From contig CALWBQ010000050.1 of NCBI GenBank assembly GCA_944376125.1, positions 39,824 to 103,823 of the forward strand: a stretch of 64,000 nt of DNA, given 5' to 3'. The first letter of the stretch is position 1; each line of letters starts with the position of its first letter. Position numbers and translations under genes: made by a program. The DNA is from an uncultured Lachnospiraceae bacterium (lineage in GTDB: Bacteria > Bacillota > Clostridia > Lachnospirales > Lachnospiraceae). The notes under the pieces were generated by a model. The model was not told the origin of the DNA. It made no database searches and was given only the letters and a program-made list of their open reading frames with translations. Shown here piece after piece: positions 21,252 to 30,678 of the stretch.

Positions 21252-21297
21252 AAAAAAAGAACCGGAACGAATCTGTATTTCAGACTCCTTCCGGTTC
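21252..21297 (-). terminator. Terminator of the sugar ABC/GH88 operon
   Basis: Stem arms 21259-21267 and 21289-21297 (TTCCGGTTC), extended by an inner CAGA/TCTG pairing, followed on the minus strand by a run of seven T. It separates the carbohydrate operon from trkA. Confidence 0.85.
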
Positions 21298-21320
21298 CTC
21301 GTTTTCCCGTATTTTTATGA

Positions 21321-22121
21321 TCAGATAGCAGACTCGGTCCCGTACACCTCGATCTGAGTCAGCGCAGGGAACGGCGACGGATCATCGGCTTTGATCAGAT
21401 TGCCCAGCTTGATCCAAGTGATCCCCTTCTTAACGATGGCAAAGCTGTGACTTTCAATGCTCTTTTCCATCTTGACAACCTCTGTGCTGCCGTCAGAGAA
21501 GGACAAAGTCGCCTCAACCCACCAGTTGTCATGGGGAAAGTCAGCGCGGGTATACAGAACAATCGTATCAAAATCCACTGGACGGCCAAATTCCAGGGTC
21601 ATCTCCGCATCATCCTGGCGGTTAATCCCCCAGGACTCATAGGGCCAGTTCCCGTGGGACAGATTCGCCACCACGCCGTCGATAGCATTTCTCGCTGCAA
21701 AAACCGCTTCCCCTCTGGTCTCCACGTTTGCAGAAGCGTGGGGATAGCACCCCGGATCTCCGTGCTGGTCCATGGTATTTTTGGCAAGATTCCGATAAGC
21801 AGATACCTCAAATGCCTTAGCCGGTCTCAGAGTGAGATAATGGCGCTCCCCGGTGAATGCCTTGGGATTGTAGGATGTCTTTTTCTCCTCAAAGGGGATA
21901 TCAAACACAACCTCCTCTTTAGTCACATAGACCAGCGCCTCATCCATGGTATCGTCGATCCTGACGACGTAAAACCTTCCCGTCTCCGGGAACGTGCAGA
22001 TGATCTGATCTCCCTCCTGGTACTCGCCCTCCCAGGCCAGAACGGTCTCGCCGTTGGCCTGAGCTTCTGCCCGGGCTTTCATATTCCCTTCACGATCTTT
22101 CACAGAAAGTGCTGCTGTCAT
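21321..22121 (-). CDS. Discoidin-like (F5/8 type C) carbohydrate-associated protein
   Basis: A 266-residue protein. An N-terminal beta-rich domain (~1-110) is followed by a galactose-binding-like region (~115-262): NAIDGVVANLSHGNWPYESWGINRQDDAEMTLEFGRPVDFDTIVLYTR, ending ALTQIEVYGTE. This is the F5/8 type C/DUF7402 pattern found in proteins acting on glycans. No signal peptide, so it is predicted cytosolic. AGGAGG precedes the start. It is the last gene of the ABC importer/GH88 operon. A direct enzymatic role is not evident; it may bind the oligosaccharide or be a lyase accessory. Confidence 0.65.
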   Translation of the reverse strand: MTAALSVKDREGNMKARAEAQANGETVLAWEGEYQEGDQIICTFPETGRFYVVRIDDTMDEALVYVTKEEVVFDIPFEEKKTSYNPKAFTGERHYLTLRPAKAFEVSAYRNLAKNTMDQHGDPGCYPHASANVETRGEAVFAARNAIDGVVANLSHGNWPYESWGINRQDDAEMTLEFGRPVDFDTIVLYTRADFPHDNWWVEATLSFSDGSTEVVKMEKSIESHSFAIVKKGITWIKLGNLIKADDPSPFPALTQIEVYGTESAI

Positions 22122-22261
22122 ATTAACTTCCCTCCTGAATCTGATTTGCCGCAGCAGCCGCTATGCAGGGGCATAACCAGGCTTCTGCAGTTTACCTCCA
22201 TTGTACACGAAATAAGGGAGGGTGAAAAGATACGATTTTCTTATTTATTGTCAAATTTTCA

Positions 22262-23446
22262 TCACCAGTAGGCTTCCCAGTTCTGATGCAGACGCGTCAG
22301 AGCCTCCATATAAAAATAGTCTCCCCAGATATTGCACTCATCTACGCCGTAATGGTTGCAGGTATTGTAGGGGGAATGGTTGGAATAGGTGCTGTGGAGA
22401 ACCTGTCCGTTGGAGACAGCCGGATCCTTCACCGCATAGTTATCCACCACTGCTTTCAGAATCTTTCTGGCAATGGCAGTATAATACGCTGCGTCCTCTT
22501 TTTCCATGTATTTGGCCATCTCCAGCATCCCGCAGACTGCGATAGACGCTGAAGAAGAATCCCTCGGCTGGTCCTCGTCCCCATCGCCAAACTCCAGATC
22601 CCAGTAGGGAACCAGGTCATCTGGAAGATGCTCCAGAAAGTAGCGGGTGACCCCTTTAAACAGCTCAATGTATTCCGTCCTCTGGGTGTACCTGTACCCC
22701 ACCGCTGTCCCGTAGATGCCCCATGCCTGTCCTCTGGCCCAGGCGGAGCCATCCCGGTACCCCTGACAGGTGGCCCCGTGATCCGGCTCCCCTGTTTCCA
22801 TATGAAAGAAAAAGGTATGCCATGTAGAATAGTCCTCCCGGATCACATTTGCCAGGGCCGTGTGAATATGTTTCTCCGCTATGTCCCGGTACTTTCCATC
22901 CCCGGTTTCCTGGGATGCCCAGTAGAGCAGAGGAAGGTTCAGCAGGCAGTCGATGATCAGGCGGTAATTTTCCGGCTCATCCATCGGCCCCCACGCCTGG
23001 ATAAAATTCCCCACAGGGTGAAACCGGGTAATCAGCTGATCAGCCGCCTTGATGGCCGCCTTTCTTCCGATCTCACTCCCAGTCAGCTTATAGCCGGCCA
23101 CACAGGATGGGGAATACAGAAATCCCATGTCATGGTGGTCTACATCAATCTTGCGTTCGATTCGGTCCAGAAAGCTCTTCATCTGAATCTCACCGGCTGC
23201 GCGGAAAGCCTCGTCATGGCTGTATTCGTAGGCCAGCCATATCTCCCCGGTCCAGAAACCGGTGGTCCAGTCTACATTCTCCGTAGGCTGATATACATTA
23301 TTTTCACTGTAGGCTTTCTGGAATTTTTCCGTAAATTCCGGCAGATTTCTCCTTACCTGCTCCACAGCAAATCCCAGGGCCTGCTCCGTCTCGCACCCGG
23401 AGATCTCCGGGCGTTTTTTCAATTCTTCCAGCTTGATATAGCTCAT
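22262..23446 (-). CDS. Glycoside hydrolase family 88, unsaturated glucuronyl/galacturonyl hydrolase
   Basis: A 394-residue (alpha/alpha)6 barrel. NVDWTTGFWTGEIWLAYEYS, DHHDMGFLYSPSCVAGYKLTG with the catalytic Asp region, ARGQAWGIYGTAVGYRYT, PRDSSSASIAVCGMLEMAKY and NHYGVDECNIWGDYFYMEAL are the conserved GH88 blocks. GH88 removes the 4,5-unsaturated uronic acid that polysaccharide lyases leave at the non-reducing end. No signal peptide, so it works on imported oligosaccharides. Downstream of two sugar permease genes; a lyase of the heparinase II/III type is encoded 7 kb away on the other strand. Confidence 0.93.
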   Translation of the reverse strand: MSYIKLEELKKRPEISGCETEQALGFAVEQVRRNLPEFTEKFQKAYSENNVYQPTENVDWTTGFWTGEIWLAYEYSHDEAFRAAGEIQMKSFLDRIERKIDVDHHDMGFLYSPSCVAGYKLTGSEIGRKAAIKAADQLITRFHPVGNFIQAWGPMDEPENYRLIIDCLLNLPLLYWASQETGDGKYRDIAEKHIHTALANVIREDYSTWHTFFFHMETGEPDHGATCQGYRDGSAWARGQAWGIYGTAVGYRYTQRTEYIELFKGVTRYFLEHLPDDLVPYWDLEFGDGDEDQPRDSSSASIAVCGMLEMAKYMEKEDAAYYTAIARKILKAVVDNYAVKDPAVSNGQVLHSTYSNHSPYNTCNHYGVDECNIWGDYFYMEALTRLHQNWEAYW

Positions 23447-23472
23447 CTTTTCTCCTCGATTGACTTTTGTTA

Positions 23473-24309
23473 TTAACCTTTGACACCTGTGGCGGCGATG
23501 CCTTCTACAAAATATTTTTGCAGAGACAGGAACACGATCAGCACCGGAAGCAGGGACAGCACTGAAGCTGCCATTATCAGACCATACTCAGAAGAGTTCT
23601 GGCCGATAAACATGCGCAGACCGATCTGAAGAGTCTTTTTGGACTCTGTCTTCAGGTAGATCAGAGGTCCAAGGAAGTCGTTCCACGTATTCACAAACGT
23701 AAAGATTGTCAGGGTGGACAGGGCCGGCTTGGACAGCGGCAGCATGATCCGGCCATAGATCTGGTACTCGCTCATGCCGTCGATTCTGGCCGCCTCACAC
23801 AGTTCATCGGGAATTCCCTGATAAAACTGGCGCATCATAAATACTCCGAAAGCGGAGAATGCCTGGAGGCAGATAATTGCCAAGTGCGTGTCATTCAGGC
23901 CAAAGGAGCGCATCATCATAAACTGGGGAACCATGTATACCTGCCACGGAACCGCGATAGTCGCTACATAGGCGAGAAACAGGGTGTTCTTATGTCGGAA
24001 ATTCAGCTTGGCAAAGGCGTATGCCGCAAAGCTGCTTGTAAAAAGCTGAAGCAGCGTAACAATGATGGTCAGCTTAGCTGTGTTGAGCACAAATTTGGCC
24101 AGCGGGATCTTGGTCCAGATCTTCACATAGTTGGACCACTGAGGATTTTCAGGGATCCACTGAATCGGCACAATAAAGACATCTTTATCCAGCTTCAGGG
24201 AAGAGGAGAGCATCCATGCAAACGGCACCAGCATCAGAAATGCAATAAATAGCAGGACTACATAGAGGATTGCTTTCGCAATCTTTCTGTTTTGGCTTTT
24301 CGTTCTCAT
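23473..24309 (-). CDS. Sugar ABC transporter permease, MalG/CUT1 type
   Basis: A 278-residue permease with six predicted helices and the ATPase-contact EAA loop ELCEAARIDGMSEYQIYGRIMLPLSKPAL (~185-213). Ends FLSLQKYFVEGIAATGVKG, typical of MalG-like subunits. Lies 12 bases after the MalF-like gene. Imports an oligosaccharide with its partner; the ATPase (MsmX/UgpC type) is not encoded here and is probably shared. Confidence 0.93.
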   Translation of the reverse strand: MRTKSQNRKIAKAILYVVLLFIAFLMLVPFAWMLSSSLKLDKDVFIVPIQWIPENPQWSNYVKIWTKIPLAKFVLNTAKLTIIVTLLQLFTSSFAAYAFAKLNFRHKNTLFLAYVATIAVPWQVYMVPQFMMMRSFGLNDTHLAIICLQAFSAFGVFMMRQFYQGIPDELCEAARIDGMSEYQIYGRIMLPLSKPALSTLTIFTFVNTWNDFLGPLIYLKTESKKTLQIGLRMFIGQNSSEYGLIMAASVLSLLPVLIVFLSLQKYFVEGIAATGVKG

Positions 24310-24321
24310 CGTTTCCCCTCC

Positions 24322-25401
24322 TTAATTCGCGTATTTCTTTTCGCCTCTGAACTGGATCAGGGTTACTGCCAGCACCAGAAGGAAGAGAACCATTGCCACC
24401 GCGCTGGCATAGCCTAGATTCCAGTTGCGGAAAGCCTCTTCATAAATATGGTATACCAGAACAATCGCAGATTCGCTGAGCACGCCGTTGGAGCCGCCTG
24501 CCAGCATATACACAATATCATATACCTTGAAGCAGTTGATGGTCAGGATAATGGTTACAAAAAAAGTGGTGGGCTGAAGCTGGGGCCAGGTGATATAGCG
24601 GAACTTCTGCAGCGTCCCGGCTCCGTCCAGGCTGGCCGCTTCGTAGAGTTCCGCATTGATTCCCTGAAGTCCCGCCAAGTAGATGACCATATAGTAGCCC
24701 ATATTTTTCCACACACTGAACAGCACAATGGTAAACATTACCCAATCCGGGCTGGCTGCCCATTTGGGGAGCTCATTGGCCGGCACCTTGAAGATCGTGT
24801 ATAAAAGCATATTCACCGGGCCGCTCTTTGCCGGGGAGAACAGCATGTTCCACACTGCCGCCACCGCTACCAGGGAAGCTACATATGGGAAAAAACTGAC
24901 AGTGCGGAAAAAATTTCTCCCTTTGATCTTCTGGTTCAAAATAACTGCCAGGCCGATGGCCGCTGCCAAGGTCAGAGGGACTGTGGCGATGCAGTATACA
25001 ATGGTATTTTTGAATGATGCGATGAACCGGCTGTTGCCGGCCATATCCAAAAAATTGGAAATTCCCACAAACTGAATGGGGTTATTTCCATCCCACTCCA
25101 GAAAGGCCAGGATAAACGCAAAAATAACCGGTCCAAGGGTAAATACTGCAAACCCTATAAAATTAGGTGCGATAAAAGAGTAGGCGATCAGGTCTCTTCT
25201 CTGCTGGCGGGTCATCCTCTCCCCGGTCTTTGCCTGTTTTATTTTTTCTTCTACTGCTGTGATTTTTGCAATCAGTTTCCGGCGCTTTCTCGGATCCGTC
25301 GCCTTCTCCATCTGTCCTTCCAGCTCTTTTAACTGCAGATTCAGCTTTGCCAGTTTCTGCTGCACCACGTCAGGATCCACAGTTCTATTTTTTGCTGCCA
25401 T
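24322..25401 (-). CDS. Sugar ABC transporter permease, MalF/CUT1 type, with N-terminal coiled coil
   Basis: A 359-residue permease. Residues ~8-60 form a charged coiled coil (VVQQKLAKLNLQLKELEGQM) before the first helix, an extension most MalF-like proteins lack. The core has six helices and EAA loop ELYEAASLDGAGTLQKFRYITWPQL. ATG 25401 is chosen because AGGAGG precedes it; the upstream in-frame ATG at 25431 does not have one. Pairs with the MalG-like subunit. Confidence 0.92.
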   Translation of the reverse strand: MAAKNRTVDPDVVQQKLAKLNLQLKELEGQMEKATDPRKRRKLIAKITAVEEKIKQAKTGERMTRQQRRDLIAYSFIAPNFIGFAVFTLGPVIFAFILAFLEWDGNNPIQFVGISNFLDMAGNSRFIASFKNTIVYCIATVPLTLAAAIGLAVILNQKIKGRNFFRTVSFFPYVASLVAVAAVWNMLFSPAKSGPVNMLLYTIFKVPANELPKWAASPDWVMFTIVLFSVWKNMGYYMVIYLAGLQGINAELYEAASLDGAGTLQKFRYITWPQLQPTTFFVTIILTINCFKVYDIVYMLAGGSNGVLSESAIVLVYHIYEEAFRNWNLGYASAVAMVLFLLVLAVTLIQFRGEKKYAN

Positions 25402-25513
25402 ACCCTTCCTCCTTTTCTTACTGCCTGTCATAAAGGAAGCGAACTGTTTTTCAGTTCGCTTCCGGCAGGTACCACCTGTTTCCTATCAATATCATCCATT
25501 CCGCTAGGGCCGG

Positions 25514-26881
25514 CTATTCAGCCAGAAGAGCTCCCACTTTCTCGTTCATCTGGGCAATTCCCTCATCGATAGTGATGCTCTCCGTCATAATTCCGTCATG
25601 GGCTTCATTCAAGATCGTCTCGATCTCGGAGCTCTTTGCATGAACCGGCATCTCCAGATACAGATTTGCAGTCTGCAGCGCTTCCCTGCTGGCCTCGTCG
25701 CCGGGGAACCCTTCTACAGATGCCACCATGGCGGCGATATCGTCGTTCATAGTTGCCGGGATGGAGCCAGTAGAGGCGATGATCTCAGCGCCCTCTTCTC
25801 CGGTTACAAACTTAACAAATTCCCATGCCAGGTCTTTGTTGGGGGCAGAGGTCGGAATCGCCAGAGAGGTGATGGTAGCCAGAGTAGAACCCGGCTCTAC
25901 GCCCTCTGCATGAGGATATTTTGCGATACCCCAATTCGTGCACTCGGTATATTCGCCTGCACTAATCTTCTCAATCAGGGTGGGGATAAACCAGCTTCCC
26001 ATGTTCATCATAGCAACGTTTCCCTGGGAAAATGCGCCGGAATAATGAAGGCTGGAGGTCTTCAAAGTAGCGTAATCCTGGCACACGCCATCCTGCTGCT
26101 CTTTTAATACCATCTCATAGTAAGGCTTTGTAAAATCATAATTGCCGCCTACGATGGAATTCTTTCCATCCAAAATGCCGAAGAGCTGCACAGCGCTTCT
26201 CCAGGTATGGTAATGGGCGCCGTAAACTTCCTGTCCAGGTTCCGTATTGGCAACGCTTCTGGCAAGAGCGTCATACTCTTCAAAAGTCATATCATTGGTG
26301 GGATATTCCACACCTGCTGCATCAAAAATATCCTTATTATAGAACAGTACCCAGAAATCGCTTCTGAAAGGCAGCTCATACAGTTTGTCATCAACCTTTA
26401 CCTGATCGGTAATACCGCCGTACATGCTCAGATCGATCCCATCCTGTGCGATCAGATCATCCAGCGGCTCCAAAACACCTTTATTGACCAGAGTAGTATA
26501 TCCAGGAACGTCCTTGACGCAGACCACATCAAAATCCGAGCCAGAACCGGTCAGCTCCGTTGCCAGGACTGTCTGATAATCAGAAGAGCCCAGATCGATC
26601 ATTTCTACCGTCACACCCGGATGAGCAGCCTCAAATGCTTCGATCAGCGGCTCATAGTAGGTTGTCAGGCTGATATCCCAAACAGACCATTTTAATGTCA
26701 CTTCCTCACTGGAAGCAGCCTCCGCCGCTGCGGTTTCTTCTGCCCCATCTCCGGCTTCCACCGCTGCGGTTTCTTCTGAGTCTGCCGCCGTCGCCGCAGT
26801 ATCTGCTGAGCCGCCGCAGCCTGCCAGGCTGGCCGCAGCCATAGATGCGGCCAGTGTCAGTCCTAAAAACTTCTTTTTCAT
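25514..26881 (-). CDS. Extracellular sugar-binding lipoprotein (CUT1 type)
   Basis: A 455-residue lipoprotein with lipobox SLAGC (Cys 22), an Ala/Glu-rich linker (~25-60) and then a type 1 extracellular solute-binding domain: KWSVWDISLTTYYEPLIEAFEAAHPGVTVEMID and LYELPFRSDFWVLFYNKDIFDAAG. ATG 26881 is taken because it starts the signal peptide and follows AAGGAGG. First gene of the operon, ahead of both permeases and GH88, so it likely captures a uronate-containing oligosaccharide. Confidence 0.93.
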   Translation of the reverse strand: MKKKFLGLTLAASMAAASLAGCGGSADTAATAADSEETAAVEAGDGAEETAAAEAASSEEVTLKWSVWDISLTTYYEPLIEAFEAAHPGVTVEMIDLGSSDYQTVLATELTGSGSDFDVVCVKDVPGYTTLVNKGVLEPLDDLIAQDGIDLSMYGGITDQVKVDDKLYELPFRSDFWVLFYNKDIFDAAGVEYPTNDMTFEEYDALARSVANTEPGQEVYGAHYHTWRSAVQLFGILDGKNSIVGGNYDFTKPYYEMVLKEQQDGVCQDYATLKTSSLHYSGAFSQGNVAMMNMGSWFIPTLIEKISAGEYTECTNWGIAKYPHAEGVEPGSTLATITSLAIPTSAPNKDLAWEFVKFVTGEEGAEIIASTGSIPATMNDDIAAMVASVEGFPGDEASREALQTANLYLEMPVHAKSSEIETILNEAHDGIMTESITIDEGIAQMNEKVGALLAE

Positions 26882-26930
26882 TTCTGCTTTCCTCCTTACT
26901 CTGTCAATCCTTGTCATTGACCATGGACTT

Positions 26931-26959
26931 ATTATAGAATTATTTTTGTATATTCTGAA
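26931..26959 (-). promoter_or_regulatory. Promoter of the sugar ABC/GH88 operon
   Basis: TTCAGA (26954-26959), 17-base spacer, TATAAT (26931-26936) on the minus strand. The weak -35 fits activation by the divergently encoded AraC-type response regulator. Confidence 0.6.
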
Positions 26960-27129
26960 TAGATTTTTGTGCTTAAAACCCATACTTTTTTACTCTTTTT
27001 ATCCGTCTCACGTTTTTCTTCCAAATAAAAAATGTAAAATTCCATCAATATTCGGTAATTTTTTATCATCTTGTTTTCTTTTTACCCGAAAATTGGTATG
27101 ATAGCGTAAATGGCAGGGGGGAAAGGAAA

Positions 27130-29004
27130 ATGAAGATGAAACTTTTTAAAAAGGCAGCCTTTGTCTTTCCAAAAACAATTCGCGCAAAGCTGATGTATGC
27201 CACCGCAAGCATCACATTATCGATCTCCATCATCACTTTGACGATATGTTTTTTCGTTTTCCAATCTTTTCTTAAAAAAAATCAGATCCAGTCTGCTGAG
27301 TTCAACCTTCAGCTCGTCGCCAACAATATCTCATCCGACATGAAGGGAATCGTATATTTCAGCAAATGGACCTGCTCCAACGCGGAGATCATCCGCTACC
27401 TTGAGCGCTCCGATCAGCAGTGGGCCGGCACCTCCCAAGATGCCTCCGAGATCCGCACCCTCGCTCTGTCTGCCTTTACCCGCCTAAAAGAAGAATACTA
27501 CAACACTACCCCGGAAAAATATATCACCCACGCTCTGATATCTGCCAACAACCGGAAACATTACCTCCATATTCTCGGCCCATCAGAAAACAGCCGGCCT
27601 AACGGTGCGGATATCGTCTATCAGGCCCCTTATTTCCAGCAGCTTTTGGATTCCCCAGACTTTCTGTGGATTGGGCTGGAGAACGATCTGTTTACCAACG
27701 TGGAGCCGCCGAAGGTGATTCCCATCATCCGCCCTATCTACAATGATTTCAATGCGACTGTTCTGGGATGGTCCTACATCAGCATCTCCCAGTCTATTTT
27801 CACGGACTACTTAAAAGACTATCCCCTGGCGGATGACAGTGCTCTCTTTATCACTATAGGGGACAACAGCTACCGTCTGGACAGCGGTGCCAACACATTC
27901 CGCAAGGTTTCCGGCACTATTACGCCGCTGGGCGAGATCGCCAATGTCTCCTTAAATCAAAATACCAAAGTGCAGAATGTAGAGCTGTCCGATGGCTCTA
28001 AGCAGATCATTATCAGCCTCCCCCTGGGAGTAGATGGCTGGTACATTTCTCAGATCATGTCCCAGCAGCAGTTTCATCAGCAAAAGCTGTTTTACTATTT
28101 TCTCCTGGCCGGAATCTTTTTTATGATCGTACTGCTGGGCGCCTTCCTAATGTATTACCTGAACCGGATCATCTATGTGCCGGTTCAAAAGCTGAGAGTA
28201 AAGATCAGCGCCGTCGCCCACGGGGATTTCACAAGGGATCCTTCCATCGAATGGGATCACGAGCTAGGCGAGATCGGCAAAGGGGTCAATGATCTGTCCA
28301 GCAATATCCTGCAGCTTATGGACAGGAGGATCGAAGATGAAAAGCAAAAAAAGGACCTGGAATACCAGATCCTGCAAAGCCAGATTAATCCCCATTTTCT
28401 CTATAATACTTTAAATTCCATCAAGTGGATGGCCACCATACAGGGCGCCAGCGGCATCGCTGAGATGACTACCGCTCTTGCCCGGCTTCTGAAAAATGTC
28501 TCCAAGGGCACCGCCGCTATGATCACTCTCCGCGAGGAGCTGGATCTTGCAAGAGACTACTTTTTGATTCAGCAGTACCGATACGGCGGGAGCATTTCCC
28601 TGGAATGTTCGCTCTCCAACGACGAACTCTACAACTGCAGGATCCAGCGTTTCACCCTTCAGCCCATCATCGAGAACGCCCTGTTCCACGGCATCGAACC
28701 CAAGGGGCAGGCCGGACAGATCACGATCCATGCAAAGGAGAGCACCGACAGTTCCGGCCATCTTCTCCGCATTTCCATCACCGACAACGGGGTGGGGATG
28801 TCCCGGGAGACCATCGCAAAGGTTCTCCAGGGCAGCGAGACAGCCAGCACTGACTTTTTCCGCCATGTGGGAATCTACAATGTCAACCGCCGCATCCAGT
28901 ATGAGTTCGGAGAGAATTACGGTATCTCCATCACCAGCGAGCCAGGCGTCTACACCACTATGACGATTACCATACCATATATAACAGATGTACCCAAAGA
29001 GTAA
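27130..29004 (+). CDS. YesM-type sensor histidine kinase
   Basis: A 624-residue kinase. First transmembrane helix ~25-50, an extracellular dCache-like sensor domain (~55-310), second helix ~318-340, HAMP (~345-395), then a His_kinase domain with phospho-acceptor His 422 in SQINPHFLYNTLNSIKWM and HATPase_c with IIENALFHGIEPKG and ITDNGVGMSRE. This LytS/YesM class pairs with AraC-type regulators to control glycan uptake. The next gene, 15 bases on, is the regulator. It diverges from the sugar operon it probably controls. Confidence 0.94.
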   Translation: MKMKLFKKAAFVFPKTIRAKLMYATASITLSISIITLTICFFVFQSFLKKNQIQSAEFNLQLVANNISSDMKGIVYFSKWTCSNAEIIRYLERSDQQWAGTSQDASEIRTLALSAFTRLKEEYYNTTPEKYITHALISANNRKHYLHILGPSENSRPNGADIVYQAPYFQQLLDSPDFLWIGLENDLFTNVEPPKVIPIIRPIYNDFNATVLGWSYISISQSIFTDYLKDYPLADDSALFITIGDNSYRLDSGANTFRKVSGTITPLGEIANVSLNQNTKVQNVELSDGSKQIIISLPLGVDGWYISQIMSQQQFHQQKLFYYFLLAGIFFMIVLLGAFLMYYLNRIIYVPVQKLRVKISAVAHGDFTRDPSIEWDHELGEIGKGVNDLSSNILQLMDRRIEDEKQKKDLEYQILQSQINPHFLYNTLNSIKWMATIQGASGIAEMTTALARLLKNVSKGTAAMITLREELDLARDYFLIQQYRYGGSISLECSLSNDELYNCRIQRFTLQPIIENALFHGIEPKGQAGQITIHAKESTDSSGHLLRISITDNGVGMSRETIAKVLQGSETASTDFFRHVGIYNVNRRIQYEFGENYGISITSEPGVYTTMTITIPYITDVPKE

Positions 29005-29019
29005 CGGGGGAGGATTTCT

Positions 29020-30648
29020 ATGATAAAGTTGCTTATTGTCGATGACGAACCGCTGGTTCAGATCGGAATCAAATCCATGCTGAACTGGGCAGACTATGGG
29101 ATCGAGGTCTGCGGCACCGCCATGAACGGTGAGGCCGCACTCTCTATGATTGAAGAATTTGCCCCGGAGCTGGTCATTACAGATATCAAGATGCCGATTA
29201 TGAACGGCCTGGATCTGGTAAAAACCTGCCGGGAGCGGTACGGCTCTATTCCTATTTTTATTGTTCTTACCAGCTATGAAGAATTTCAGCTGGTTCGCAC
29301 GGCCCTTTCCTACCAGGTAGCCGACTATCTGATCAAGCTGGAGCTGGATCAGGTCTCCCTGGCAGAATCTGTCAGCCTCGCCCTGAAACGCTTAAAAGAG
29401 CAGCGGGTCAGCCAGTCCTATCAGAATTCCGGCTCCCGACCTATCCTTCAGGCTTACCAGGACAAATTTTTTCTGCGCCTGCTCCACAATCTCTTTGACA
29501 GCGAGGAGCAGTTTCGGCTCCAGATGGCTGACCTCAAGCTGAATTTCCAGGATTCCTGCTACATCGCCGCCCACTGTGAAATATATGAGTCCGATCAGAC
29601 AGCCATGAATCTGACCCAACTGGTCAGCCTGTATTCCAGCAGCCTCCAGATGATCCGGGAGATCTTGTCCCGCTATCTGCCCTGCTATATCGTATCCCTG
29701 GACCTAAAACATTTTTCTGTCATTTTCCATTTCCCCACTTCACAGGATCTGGACTGGGATTTGATCTCTGCCGCACTGAACAATGCATGCAGCATGATCC
29801 ATAATTATTTCAGCGTCTGGTTTTCAGCCGGATTAGGCAGTCCTGTGGCTCAGCCAATGCTTATCTCCCACTCCTACCAGGAAGCAAGGCAGGCCGCCTC
29901 CCTGACCAGCCGGGAAACACCCCTTGTCTTCTTTCGGGACATCGAGGAGACCTCCGACTCTTTCCGGAACTACTTTAACCTTGCCATATTCCGTCAAGCC
30001 ATCACTCAGGCATTTGATGAGTTTGATACGGATGTCCTCTACGATACCATCGATGAGCTGTGTTCCTTGTTTTCCTCTCACTCCTGCCGCCTTCTCCAGG
30101 CCGTGGACGGTGCCTGCAATATCCTCTATCTGGCCATCTCCCTCCTTCCGGAGGGGGAGAAGACAGTGTCAGATATTTTTTCTGAGATTCCCGGGGGATA
30201 CCGTTCCATATACCAGGCATCCACCACAGCCCAGGTGGTAGACTGGCTGAAAGTCCTCAGGGACGGCCTGTGCGAGGCCCTGAAATCCAAAAGAAAAACC
30301 TACAAAGATCACGTTGTCACCAATGTCCAGAAATATATAGACAATCACCTGGAAAAACGTCTTCTTCTCAACGAGGTAGCTGGAGTGTTCGGGCTAAGCC
30401 CCAATTATCTCAGTTCTCTCTTTAAAAAAACCTGCAGCATCGGTTTCACCGAGTATGTCACCCAGAAAAAAATCAGCCGAGCTAAGTTTCTTCTCCTGGA
30501 GCAGGATATGAAAATCTATGAGGCGGCCGATCGTCTGGGCTTTGAAAGCTCATTCTACTTCAGCAAAGTATTTAAAAAAGTCGAAGGAGTCTCACCCAGA
30601 GAATTTGTCCAGCAGCATACCGGAACCCCTGGGAAGCAGACAACATAA
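29020..30648 (+). CDS. YesN-type response regulator with AraC DNA-binding domain
   Basis: A 542-residue regulator. Receiver domain with VDDEP and phospho-acceptor Asp 55 in LVITDIKMPIMNG, Thr/Ser in VLTSYEEF and Lys in DYLIKLEL. A central linker of ~270 residues precedes two AraC helix-turn-helices at the C-terminus (LLLNEVAGVFGLSPNYLSSLFKKT, and YEAADRLGFESSFYFSKVFKK). GGGGGAGG precedes the ATG. Expected to activate the divergent importer operon and the downstream lyase gene. Confidence 0.94.
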   Translation: MIKLLIVDDEPLVQIGIKSMLNWADYGIEVCGTAMNGEAALSMIEEFAPELVITDIKMPIMNGLDLVKTCRERYGSIPIFIVLTSYEEFQLVRTALSYQVADYLIKLELDQVSLAESVSLALKRLKEQRVSQSYQNSGSRPILQAYQDKFFLRLLHNLFDSEEQFRLQMADLKLNFQDSCYIAAHCEIYESDQTAMNLTQLVSLYSSSLQMIREILSRYLPCYIVSLDLKHFSVIFHFPTSQDLDWDLISAALNNACSMIHNYFSVWFSAGLGSPVAQPMLISHSYQEARQAASLTSRETPLVFFRDIEETSDSFRNYFNLAIFRQAITQAFDEFDTDVLYDTIDELCSLFSSHSCRLLQAVDGACNILYLAISLLPEGEKTVSDIFSEIPGGYRSIYQASTTAQVVDWLKVLRDGLCEALKSKRKTYKDHVVTNVQKYIDNHLEKRLLLNEVAGVFGLSPNYLSSLFKKTCSIGFTEYVTQKKISRAKFLLLEQDMKIYEAADRLGFESSFYFSKVFKKVEGVSPREFVQQHTGTPGKQTT

Positions 30649-30678
30649 TACAAATTTTATCAGGAGGTAACTTATCAA

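Noticed and set aside
27097..27113. Possible CcpA (cre) site at the start of the YesM-type gene
   Set aside because: ATGATAGCGTAAATG has the CG core but too many mismatches to the consensus.
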